12,008 nucleotides of DNA from Clostridia bacterium (GTDB lineage: Bacteria; Bacillota_A; Clostridia; UBA1212): contig JAFTXL010000143.1 in assembly GCA_017464985.1 (NCBI GenBank), forward strand, positions 1 through 12,008, written 5' to 3'. The notes beneath the pieces are model-generated. The model was not told the DNA's origin and ran no database searches. It saw only the letters and a program-made list of their open reading frames with translations. Positions 1-6,126 of the stretch are shown piece by piece; the stretch's first letter is position 1; every line of letters starts with the position of its first letter. The position numbers were made by a program, and so were the translations under genes.

Positions 1-119
1 CAAAAAAACAATACTCTAAAAATGCAATGCTCTGTGCGGAGAGAGATTTTAACCGCAAAACAATCCAGAAGAATTTAAGACATGATATTGAGTTGGCAAC
101 TTTCGGAGAGGGTGTATAA
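1..119 (+). CDS. 3' end of an upstream CDS, probably a glycosyltransferase (partial)
   Basis: An open frame enters at the left edge (first full codon at base 3) and stops with TAA at 117-119, giving about 38 residues ending in TFGEGV. It contains a Lys/Arg-rich amphipathic stretch (around NAMLCAERDFNRKTIQKNLR) like the last helix of many GT4 glycosyltransferases, but this is too short to assign a family. The real-gene call rests on context: the next gene starts 2 nt after this stop and its ribosome binding site (GGAGAG, 105-110) lies inside this coding end, the usual layout of translationally coupled genes. The function is inferred from the neighbourhood. Confidence 0.6.
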   Translation, partial: KKQYSKNAMLCAERDFNRKTIQKNLRHDIELATFGEGV

Positions 120-121
120 AT

Positions 122-1342
122 TTGAGAATACTTCAGATAAATGCCGTATACGGTATAGGCAGTACAGGGTTTTACACTCGGAAAATGCATGAGATGCTTC
201 TTTCGGGCGGAGAGGAGAGCTACGTCATATGCAGACGGATGTCGCCTAAATACAAAAACGCTGAAAATGTTATAAGCATCGGAAATAATATTTGCGTGAA
301 ATTAAATGCATTGTATTCACGGATAAGTGGTATGCAGGCGCATGCTGCGTTTTTTACCACCGGGAAAATTATAAAACGAATAAAAGAAATATCTCCGGAT
401 ATAATCCAATTGGGAAATATTCATGACAATTTTATCAATATAAAGATGCTTCTTGAATATATAGCAGAATCAGGTATCTCTCTTGTTGTGACTTTACATG
501 ATTGTTGGTTTTTTACAGGTAAATGTATGTACTACAGCGACGCGGCATGTTCCGGTTGGATGAACGGCTGCTCGTCGTGTCCTAAATTGAGAAATGATAT
601 ACCGAGTTTCTTATTTGACAAAACAAAGAAGATGTTGTACGAAAAGAAAAATCTTTTTGACAAAATAAAAAAACTTGCCGTAGTGGGGGTGTCTGAAAGA
701 ATTACGGCAGATGCCGCGAAATCTATAGTGTTCAACGGCAGGAAATGTGTGTGCATACGCAATGCGATTGATGAAAGTGTCTTTTTTTCAGAAAACTCAA
801 GTGAACAGAGCCGAGAAAAAATTGTATTTGGTGCGTCATCAAAATGGAGTTCATTTAAAGGCATAGATGATTTTATATTTTTAAGCAAATACTTAAAAGA
901 TAACTATAACGGTGATGTAAAAATAGTTCTTGCAGGTGATATCGGAGCCCTTTCGAGAAAAAAACGTATCTTGATTTCAGAGTGTGGGATAGAAACCGTA
1001 GGAGAAAAAAATGCGTACGAAATGGCTGAGTTATACAGGAAAGCAGATGTGTTTGTTTCTGCGTCGCGCTCGGAGAGTTTTGGCTGCTCTATCGCGGAAG
1101 CTGTAATGTGCGGCGTTCCGGTAGTTTCATATGACGGATATGCCGAATATGAACTTGCCGGAAGAGCAGGATGCGGAGAATGTGTGCCTGTCGGAAACCG
1201 CGAAAAACTTGCTGAAGCTGTGTGTAAAATTTTGTATCAGGGAAAGGAATGTTACAGCAATGTACTCGCGGAAAGCGCAAAGCAATATTCGCTTTCTGAA
1301 TATTATGCTGATTATATAAAATTATTTTACGAGATTATTTAA
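122..1342 (+). CDS. GT4 glycosyltransferase with Cys-rich HDCW/GC..CP motif (WcaC-like)
   Basis: This 406-residue cytoplasmic or membrane-associated GT4 (GT-B fold) glycosyltransferase probably adds one sugar to the lipid-linked repeat unit. The N-terminus MRILQINAVYGIGSTG is the typical opening of WcaC-like enzymes. Around residues 124-154 is the subgroup hallmark T-L-H-D-C-W with cysteines at 128, 135, 143, 150 and 153 and GC..CP. The C-terminal donor domain has the family E-x7-E motif (E318 and E326, in SESFGCSIAEA) after GASSKWSSFKG. Length is normal for the family. The start is TTG at 122, with GGAGAG at 105-110 about 11 nt upstream and 2 nt between it and the preceding stop; no ATG gives a better N-terminus. 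Donor and acceptor sugars cannot be read from sequence. It appears to be the last gene of the upstream unit, since a 135-nt spacer and a regulator gene follow. Confidence 0.9.
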   Translation: MRILQINAVYGIGSTGFYTRKMHEMLLSGGEESYVICRRMSPKYKNAENVISIGNNICVKLNALYSRISGMQAHAAFFTTGKIIKRIKEISPDIIQLGNIHDNFINIKMLLEYIAESGISLVVTLHDCWFFTGKCMYYSDAACSGWMNGCSSCPKLRNDIPSFLFDKTKKMLYEKKNLFDKIKKLAVVGVSERITADAAKSIVFNGRKCVCIRNAIDESVFFSENSSEQSREKIVFGASSKWSSFKGIDDFIFLSKYLKDNYNGDVKIVLAGDIGALSRKKRILISECGIETVGEKNAYEMAELYRKADVFVSASRSESFGCSIAEAVMCGVPVVSYDGYAEYELAGRAGCGECVPVGNREKLAEAVCKILYQGKECYSNVLAESAKQYSLSEYYADYIKLFYEII

Positions 1343-1399
1343 AAAAACTGATATTTTTGAGCTTAAATGTGTATAAGTTCGGAAATATACCCTTTTTTA

Positions 1400-1428
1400 T
1401 TCACGTGTGTAGTAGTATTTAATAAAAC
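1400..1428 (+). promoter_or_regulatory. Weak candidate promoter upstream of the XRE gene
   Basis: TTCACG at 1400-1405 and TAAAAC at 1423-1428 are 17 nt apart, about 50 nt before the XRE start. Both hexamers deviate from consensus. No terminator hairpin was seen between 1342 and here, so read-through from the preceding glycosyltransferase gene is equally possible. Confidence 0.22.
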
Positions 1429-1477
1429 TAAGGGCGAGAGATTTTATTATATGGTTGTATTTAGGAGAGTGTTTGTT

Positions 1478-1777
1478 ATGAAATCTTATGATTTACCAAA
1501 TGATTTTGCTAGTGACGCAAAAAATCTCTGCGGTTATCGTGTCCGCATGATTCGCGAGCAGACCCGCAAATCAAACAGAAGAAAAATGACACAGACAGAG
1601 CTGGCTGCAAAGCTTCAATGTTTGGGTGTTGAATGTGACAGACTTGCAATATGCAGGATTGAAACAGGTCTCAGGTCAGTTTCTGATATTGAGCTTGTCG
1701 CGCTGTCAGATGCTCTGGGGGTTTCAATAAATTGGCTTCTTTTCGGAAAAGATGACGATCAGCATGAAAAGAGCTGA
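1478..1777 (+). CDS. XRE-family (Cro/C1-type) helix-turn-helix regulator
   Basis: This 99-residue DNA-binding protein probably regulates transcription of the polysaccharide genes or itself. Residues about 21-31 (RVRMIREQTRK) form helix 1, TQTELAAKL (about 39-46) helix 2, and DRLAICRIETG (54-64) the recognition helix. DIELVALSDALGVSINWLLFG (70-90) has the usual XRE ending. No second domain is present; the tail is short and charged. The start is ATG at 1478, preceded by AGGAGAG at 1463-1469 with 8 nt spacing. The frame stays open back to 1367, but that extension has no ribosome binding site and an unlikely hydrophobic sequence. The gene stands alone: 135 nt separate it from the glycosyltransferase before it, and a hairpin plus promoter separate it from the phosphoglycosyl transferase gene after it. 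The target is unknown; control of the 1905-1933 promoter is only an inference from position. Confidence 0.88.
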   Translation: MKSYDLPNDFASDAKNLCGYRVRMIREQTRKSNRRKMTQTELAAKLQCLGVECDRLAICRIETGLRSVSDIELVALSDALGVSINWLLFGKDDDQHEKS

Positions 1778-1822
1778 GAAATGAGAACAGTCATTTTTAT
1801 ACAACATAAAAAAACAAGCAGG

Positions 1823-1862
1823 ACGGCTTTCGGATTTGAATATTTTTTGAACCGAAGGCCGT
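1823..1862 (+). terminator. Hairpin after the XRE gene, possible terminator
   Basis: ACGGCTTTCGG (1823-1833) pairs with CCGAAGGCCGT (1852-1862) over 11 bp including one G-T wobble, around an 18-nt AT-rich loop. It lies 46 nt past the XRE stop and upstream of the next promoter, as expected of a terminator. The following bases (TTACTGTTA) are only moderately T-rich, so it could be a weak terminator or another RNA structure. Confidence 0.5.
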
Positions 1863-1904
1863 TTACTGTTATGGGAAATAAGTCAAAATGCGAGATTTTA
1901 CGAA

Positions 1905-1933
1905 TTGTTTTAATGTGGACTTTATGCTAAAAT
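1905..1933 (+). promoter_or_regulatory. Extended -10 promoter for the phosphoglycosyl transferase unit
   Basis: TTGTTT (1905-1910), a 17-nt spacer and TAAAAT (1928-1933) fit a housekeeping sigma-A promoter, with TGC at 1925-1927 supplying the extended -10 motif. Transcription would begin near 1940, about 30 nt before the coding start. This is the best promoter match seen in the window. Confidence 0.55.
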
Positions 1934-1969
1934 AATATGTGAATCAATGGGTAAAGGGTTGATTTATTG

Positions 1970-2608
1970 ATGTATAAAAGTGTTAAAAGAGTTGGAGATA
2001 TAATAATATCGCTTATTGGCTTGTTAATTTGCTGGCCGTTTATGCTTATTGTTATGCTTGCTATATATATAGATTCGGGCAGCGAAACTATTTTTAAGCA
2101 GGAGCGTATAGGTAAAGACGGAAAAGTATTTAGATTGTACAAATTCAGGTCAATGGTAAAAAATGCGGAACATACAGGCAGCGGAGTGTATTCTTTTAAA
2201 GGAGATGCCCGCGTTACGAAAGTGGGTAAGTTTATTCGCAAGACAAGCATAGACGAGCTTCCGCAGTTAATAAATGTATTAAAGGGAGACATGAGTCTTA
2301 TAGGTCCCAGGCCTGTTCTTACATACCATCCTATGACTTATGATAAGTATACAGACGAGCAGCTGAAGCGTTTCAGTGTTCGACCGGGTATTACGGGCTG
2401 GGCTCAGGTAAATGGAAGAAAGACGGCTCTTTGGAAAGACCGTATTGCATATGATATTGAATATGTGGAAAACCTTTCTTTTAGGTTTGATGTTAAGGTA
2501 TTTTTTAAGACTATCAAAACTGTTTTAGGTCTTTCGGATAATGAGAACATAGAAAAGACAGCTGTTTTTGATGACCAAGAACAGAGTGTCGGAACCGGTG
2601 CTAATTGA
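1970..2608 (+). CDS. Small monotopic phosphoglycosyl transferase (PglC/WcaJ C-terminal type)
   Basis: This 212-residue enzyme would transfer a sugar-1-phosphate from a UDP-sugar to undecaprenyl phosphate at the cytoplasmic membrane face, starting the repeat unit. One hydrophobic segment (about 10-33) with a central Trp-Pro (22-23) fits the reentrant membrane helix of monotopic enzymes. Then come [12 protein letters not shown] (44-54), YKFRSM (57-62), the catalytic Asp-Glu dyad D95-E96 in [17 protein letters not shown] (109-116) and [13 protein letters not shown] (138-150). Its length matches the short PglC-type form rather than the large WcaJ form with extra N-terminal helices. The start is ambiguous: TTG at 1967 and ATG at 1970 are adjacent, and AAAGGG (1953-1958) is 8 nt from TTG and 11 nt from ATG. 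ATG was chosen because homologues begin MYK. The sugar is unknown. It is first in its unit, behind the 1905-1933 promoter. Confidence 0.95.
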   Translation: MYKSVKRVGDIIISLIGLLICWPFMLIVMLAIYIDSGSETIFKQERIGKDGKVFRLYKFRSMVKNAEHTGSGVYSFKGDARVTKVGKFIRKTSIDELPQLINVLKGDMSLIGPRPVLTYHPMTYDKYTDEQLKRFSVRPGITGWAQVNGRKTALWKDRIAYDIEYVENLSFRFDVKVFFKTIKTVLGLSDNENIEKTAVFDDQEQSVGTGAN

Positions 2609-2612
2609 TGTC

Positions 2613-2621
2613 TGTTATAAC
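2613..2621 (+). promoter_or_regulatory. Possible internal extended -10 element before the aldolase-like gene
   Basis: TGT followed by TATAAC (2616-2621) resembles an extended -10, starting 5 nt after the preceding stop and about 26 nt before the aldolase start. No convincing -35 hexamer lies upstream. The same 12 bases (2609-2620) recur at 4614-4625, which is the main reason for listing it. Confidence 0.28.
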
Positions 2622-2647
2622 TTGACTGCTTTTAGGAATGGTGTTTA

Positions 2648-3487
2648 ATGACTTTTTTGAAATTGATGTATATAACAAACAGGCCTGATGTGGCTGCTCT
2701 TGCAGATGAATGTGGGGTCGATATGATATTTATTGATTTGGAACTGATGGGAAAAGAAGTACGTCAGGCAAATATGGACAGTGTCATATCAAAGCATTCT
2801 CCGGAGGATATAAAGAGGGTGAAGTCGGTTCTAAAAAATGCGGATATACTGTGCCGTGTTAATCCTATACACGAAGGCAGTCAAAAAGAAATTGATTTGT
2901 GCATAGAGTACGGTGCGGATATACTTATGCTCCCGTATTTTAAAACACGAGAAGAGGCAGAGCAGTTTATAGGTATGGTCGGAGGTCGCGTAAAAACATG
3001 TCTTTTGGTCGAAACAGCGGAGGCAGTTGAGTGTCTGGATAACGTTTTGAAGCTGCCCGGTATAGATATGGTCCATATAGGTCTTAACGATCTTCATCTT
3101 TCCTATAAGAAAAATTTTATGTTTGAGCTTTTGGCTGACGGTACTGTTGAGAAGATGGCGCATAAAATAAAAAAAGCCGGAATACCTTTCGGATTCGGTG
3201 GAGTAGCGCGCCTTGGAAAAGGTATGCTCCCTGCTGAATATGTGATTGCCGAGCATTACAGACTGGGATCGCAAATGGCTATCCTTTCGAGAAGCTTTTG
3301 CAATGCTTCTACATGCAATGATATCAGCGAGGTGCGTGATGTTTTCAAAAACGGTTTAGCCGAAATTTATGAATATGAGAATTCTCTTTTTTCAAAGACG
3401 GAGGAGTTCTTTGAAGAGAATAAAAAACAGGTTGATCTTAATGTGAATAAAATTGTTGAAGATATTTGCAGATTAAATAAAAAGTAA
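2648..3487 (+). CDS. HpcH/HpaI-family aldolase-like protein of a polysaccharide locus
   Basis: This 279-residue TIM-barrel protein belongs to the HpcH/HpaI aldolase / citrate lyase beta superfamily, whose members make or break C-C bonds of 2-keto acids or CoA esters using a divalent metal. Visible features are GVDMIFIDLEL (23-33), R70 in CRVNP (pyruvate-carboxylate Arg position), ADILMLPYFKT (90-100), E122 in LVETAEAV and D148 in HIGLNDLHL, the two expected metal ligands. Many family aldolases have His right after the Glu of the DxE motif (DGEH or DLEH); here it is Leu33. The start is ATG at 2648 with AGGA at 2634-2637. I recall near-identical proteins beside other Firmicute polysaccharide genes, but know no proven reaction. 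A role in making or attaching an acidic or keto-acid-derived substituent is inference. Confidence is high for the family, low for the function. Confidence 0.85.
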   Translation: MTFLKLMYITNRPDVAALADECGVDMIFIDLELMGKEVRQANMDSVISKHSPEDIKRVKSVLKNADILCRVNPIHEGSQKEIDLCIEYGADILMLPYFKTREEAEQFIGMVGGRVKTCLLVETAEAVECLDNVLKLPGIDMVHIGLNDLHLSYKKNFMFELLADGTVEKMAHKIKKAGIPFGFGGVARLGKGMLPAEYVIAEHYRLGSQMAILSRSFCNASTCNDISEVRDVFKNGLAEIYEYENSLFSKTEEFFEENKKQVDLNVNKIVEDICRLNKK

Positions 3488-3501
3488 AAAGATGTGGTTT
3501 A

Positions 3502-4602
3502 ATGAAGTTCCTTTTGATATCGCCAAAGAACAGAAGTGTATATAATTTTCGCGGTGATTTAATTAAAGCAATACAGGAGAAAGGTTATGAAGTAGTTGTA
3601 ACCGGACCTGACAGAGAAAATATTGACAGAGTCGAAGCTTTAGGGGTGAAGTTTGTTGAAGTTCCTCTGAAAAAGAACAGTGTCAATGTCTTTTCAGATC
3701 TAAAATATTTATTCTCTTTGAAAAAGATTATAAAGAAAGAAAAACCAGATGTTACTTTGGGTTATACGGTTAAACCGGCCATTTACGGCGCCATAGCCGC
3801 TAAAATGTGCCGCGTGAAAAAAATCAATTCGATGATAACCGGCGGCGGATATGTTTTTGCGTCTAAAACTTTGAAAGCTCGTGTAATAAGATTTTTTGTG
3901 TTTATGCTTTACCGTATGGGTCTTTCATGTTGTAATACAGTTATTTTCCAAAATCCGGACGACAAGAATGATTTCGTATCAAACAAGCTTGTAAAAGAAT
4001 CTAAGTGTAAATGTGTATACGGTTCAGGCGTTAATATGAAAAAGTACACAGTTATGGCTTTTCCTGAAAAAACAACTTTTTTTATGCTTTGCCGTGTTAT
4101 GTACAGTAAAGGTGTTGTAGAATATCTGAATGCCGCGGAGAAAGTAAAAGAAAAATATCCTGATACACGTTTTATGCTTTTAGGAGCGCTTGAGTCGATT
4201 CAGGATTCTTTCCCGAGAAGTCAGCTTCAGCCTTATATAGATAAAGGAATTGTGGAATACTTTGGCGAAACAACTGACGTAACACCGTATTTTGCAATGA
4301 GTAGCGTATATGTTCTTCCGTCTTACCGTGAGGGTACACCGCGCACAGTTCTTGAAGCTATGTCGATGGGCAGACCGATTCTGACTACAGATGTTCCGGG
4401 GTGCCGTCAGACGGTTGTTGACGGTGAAAATGGGTTCCTTGTTCCGGCAAAGGACGCTGATGCGCTTGCGGAGAAAATGATATGGTATGTTGAAAATGCT
4501 GATAGAATTAAACAAATGGGCGAGAAATCGTACAAGTTGTGTGAGGAGAGATTTGATGTTCGCAAGGTAAATAAAGAAATGCTTTTACTTATGGGGATTT
4601 AA
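3502..4602 (+). CDS. GT4 glycosyltransferase, PglA/CapM-like
   Basis: This 366-residue GT-B glycosyltransferase resembles Campylobacter PglA and staphylococcal CapM, enzymes that add the second sugar to the undecaprenyl-diphosphate-linked first sugar. The N-terminal acceptor half has YNFRGDLIKAI (14-24), GYTVKPAIYGAIAAK (87-101) and the Gly-rich ITGGGYVF (112-119). The donor half has SGVNMKKY (175-182), CRVMYSKG (197-204, with Arg198 and Lys203 near the nucleotide phosphates in this fold) and the E-x7-E pair E277/E285 in YREGTPRTVLEAMSMGRP. The start is ATG at 3502, 14 nt after the aldolase stop; the ribosome binding site is weak (AAAAAGATG). Co-occurrence with a PglC-type phosphoglycosyl transferase three genes apart supports acting second in the pathway. 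The transferred sugar is not determinable. Confidence 0.92.
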   Translation: MKFLLISPKNRSVYNFRGDLIKAIQEKGYEVVVTGPDRENIDRVEALGVKFVEVPLKKNSVNVFSDLKYLFSLKKIIKKEKPDVTLGYTVKPAIYGAIAAKMCRVKKINSMITGGGYVFASKTLKARVIRFFVFMLYRMGLSCCNTVIFQNPDDKNDFVSNKLVKESKCKCVYGSGVNMKKYTVMAFPEKTTFFMLCRVMYSKGVVEYLNAAEKVKEKYPDTRFMLLGALESIQDSFPRSQLQPYIDKGIVEYFGETTDVTPYFAMSSVYVLPSYREGTPRTVLEAMSMGRPILTTDVPGCRQTVVDGENGFLVPAKDADALAEKMIWYVENADRIKQMGEKSYKLCEERFDVRKVNKEMLLLMGI

Positions 4603-4617
4603 GATATATAATGTGTC

Positions 4618-4626
4618 TGTTATAAA
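4618..4626 (+). promoter_or_regulatory. Possible internal extended -10 element before the dehydrogenase gene
   Basis: TGT followed by TATAAA (4621-4626) forms an extended -10 sequence between the PglA-like and dehydrogenase genes. The -35 position is poor (TTTAAG at 4598-4603). Transcription would start near 4633, giving a leader of only about 17 nt with the GGCGGA site at its beginning. Support is mainly the match to 2609-2620. Confidence 0.28.
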
Positions 4627-4649
4627 TTAGTTTTGGCGGAGTGGTATAT

Positions 4650-5969
4650 ATGAATCTGTATGATAAAATTATTGCTAAAGAAGAAAAAATTTCCCTGGTA
4701 GGCCTTGGATATGTAGGTATGCCGATTGCGGTTGCTTTTTCAAAATATATTGACGTTATCGGATTTGATATTAACAAAGCAAAAGTTGCTCTGTATCAGG
4801 AAGGTAAAGACCCTACGAAAGAGGTAGGAGATGATGCAATTGCAGCTTGCAGCGTTGAGTTCACATCTGATGAGGAGAGACTTCGCCATGCAAAATTCCA
4901 TATAGTGGCAGTTCCTACTCCTGTAGACAGTAATAATATGCCTGATCTGACACCTGTTGAGAGCGCAAGCCGTGTTTTGGGAAGAAACCTTACAAAAGGT
5001 TCGATTGTAGTATATGAATCTACAGTTTATCCCGGAGTAACAGAGGATATATGTGTACCGATTCTTGAAAAGGAGTCAGGACTTAAATGCGGTGTTGATT
5101 TTAAAGTGGGATATTCTCCAGAGAGAATAAATCCCGGAGATAAAGAACACAGACTTGAAAATATCGTAAAGATTGTATCAGGTATGGACGAGGAGACTCT
5201 TGATATAGTTGCAAATGTGTACAGCATTGTTGTAAAGGCAGGCGTGCACAGAGCAGAAAGCATTAAGGTTGCCGAGGCTGCGAAAGTAATAGAAAACAGC
5301 CAGCGTGATATAAATATTGCTTTTATGAATGAGCTTTCTATTATTTTCAATAAAATGGGTATAGACACACGTTCAGTTCTTAAAGCGGCAGGCACCAAGT
5401 GGAACTTCCTGAAGTTTGCTCCCGGGCTTGTAGGCGGTCACTGTATAGGTGTTGACCCGTATTATCTTACGTATAAGGCAGAACAGCTCGGCTATCACTC
5501 AAGAATAATTCTTTCCGGCAGAAGAATCAACGATGAAATGGGCAAGTATGTTGCTGAAAATGTTGTGAAGAATCTTATAAAAGCTGATATTCCGGTGAAA
5601 AATGCAAAAGTAGCTGTTTTGGGCTTTACTTTTAAAGAAAACTGTCCTGATACGAGAAATACAAGAGTAGTGGACATTGTTAATGAACTTAAAGAATATG
5701 AGATAACTCCGGTCATTTCTGATCCTATTGCGGATGCGGGCGAAGCCGCGCATGAGTATGGAGTAAGTTTTGTGAGTATAGATGAAATAAAGGACGCTGA
5801 CGCGATTATATTTGCTGTTGCACATGAGGAATTTATGAATATGGACATGCAGACGGTTGACCGCTTCTTTAAGAAAGTGGACAACAGCAGAAAAGTTATT
5901 GTCGATGTAAAGTATGTTTTAGACCGCAAGGAATATGAAGCGGCAGGATACATGTATTGGTGTCTGTAA
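4650..5969 (+). CDS. tviB: UDP-N-acetylhexosamine 6-dehydrogenase (TviB/WbpO-like)
   Basis: This 439-residue cytoplasmic enzyme of the UDP-glucose/GDP-mannose dehydrogenase family would oxidise C6 of a UDP-HexNAc with two NAD+, giving a UDP-HexNAc uronic acid. It closely resembles TviB of the Vi antigen pathway and WbpO. It has the NAD-binding GLGYVG (18-23), VPTPVDSNNMPDLTP, YESTVYPG, YSPERINPGDK, Lys212 and Asn216 in AKVIEN, the catalytic Cys265 in GGHCIGVDPYYL, and the C-terminal GFTFKENCPDTRNT. Length is typical. The start is ATG at 4650 with GGCGGA at 4635-4640; a GTG at 4641 in the same frame abuts the ribosome binding site. No 2-epimerase gene is visible, so UDP-GlcNAcA or UDP-GalNAcA is likelier than UDP-ManNAcA unless an epimerase lies elsewhere. 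The symbol marks similarity, not proven substrate. It appears to be the last gene before a terminator. Confidence 0.95.
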   Translation: MNLYDKIIAKEEKISLVGLGYVGMPIAVAFSKYIDVIGFDINKAKVALYQEGKDPTKEVGDDAIAACSVEFTSDEERLRHAKFHIVAVPTPVDSNNMPDLTPVESASRVLGRNLTKGSIVVYESTVYPGVTEDICVPILEKESGLKCGVDFKVGYSPERINPGDKEHRLENIVKIVSGMDEETLDIVANVYSIVVKAGVHRAESIKVAEAAKVIENSQRDINIAFMNELSIIFNKMGIDTRSVLKAAGTKWNFLKFAPGLVGGHCIGVDPYYLTYKAEQLGYHSRIILSGRRINDEMGKYVAENVVKNLIKADIPVKNAKVAVLGFTFKENCPDTRNTRVVDIVNELKEYEITPVISDPIADAGEAAHEYGVSFVSIDEIKDADAIIFAVAHEEFMNMDMQTVDRFFKKVDNSRKVIVDVKYVLDRKEYEAAGYMYWCL

Positions 5970-6010
5970 TTCGATTATGTGATGTTTATATGAATTGTGA
6001 TTAGATAATT

Positions 6011-6069
6011 AGCGCGGACAGGCTGTGTGAACTATTTTAAGCAAACAGGCCTGCCGTGCTTTCGTTTTA
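6011..6069 (+). terminator. Terminator-like hairpin after the dehydrogenase gene
   Basis: AGCGCGGACAGGC (6011-6023) pairs with GCCTGCCGTGCT (6049-6060), a GC-rich stem of about 12 bp with one bulged A and one G-T pair, around a 25-nt loop that can pair further (CTGT with ACAG). A T-rich tail follows (TTCGTTTTA). It lies 42 nt past the dehydrogenase stop and is a reasonable rho-independent or partial terminator. Confidence 0.6.
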
Positions 6070-6088
6070 GGACAATTTCTGATATACT
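6060..6088 (+). promoter_or_regulatory. Extended -10 promoter before the EpsG-like gene
   Basis: TATACT (6083-6088) is preceded by TGA (6080-6082), an extended -10. A weak -35 (TTTCGT, 6060-6065) lies 17 nt upstream, inside the tail of the terminator hairpin. Transcription would start near 6095, about 30 nt before the EpsG-like start. It would restart transcription for the second half of the cluster. Confidence 0.45.
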
Positions 6089-6126
6089 TTGGAACATGTA
6101 ATTCTTTTGAAAGGTAATGATTATTG

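Noticed and set aside
1131..1319. 62-codon + strand frame inside the first GT4 gene
   Set aside because: It overlaps the conserved C-terminal domain in another frame and has no ribosome binding site or recognisable family.
1367..1477. N-terminal extension of the XRE frame from ATG 1367
   Set aside because: It has no ribosome binding site and a product unlike the family, while ATG 1478 has AGGAGAG at 8 nt and gives a complete domain.
1343..1477. Spacer of 135 nt searched for a terminator, small RNA or small gene
   Set aside because: No stable stem-loop with a T-tract and no coding frame with a ribosome binding site was seen apart from the XRE gene; only a weak promoter candidate remains.
5495..5953. 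152-codon open frame on the minus strand inside the dehydrogenase gene
   Set aside because: It is antisense to a strongly conserved enzyme, has a low-complexity Ser/Thr/Phe-rich product, no recognisable motif and no evident ribosome binding site; other minus-strand frames in the window (for example 2831-3274 and 5027-5398) look the same.
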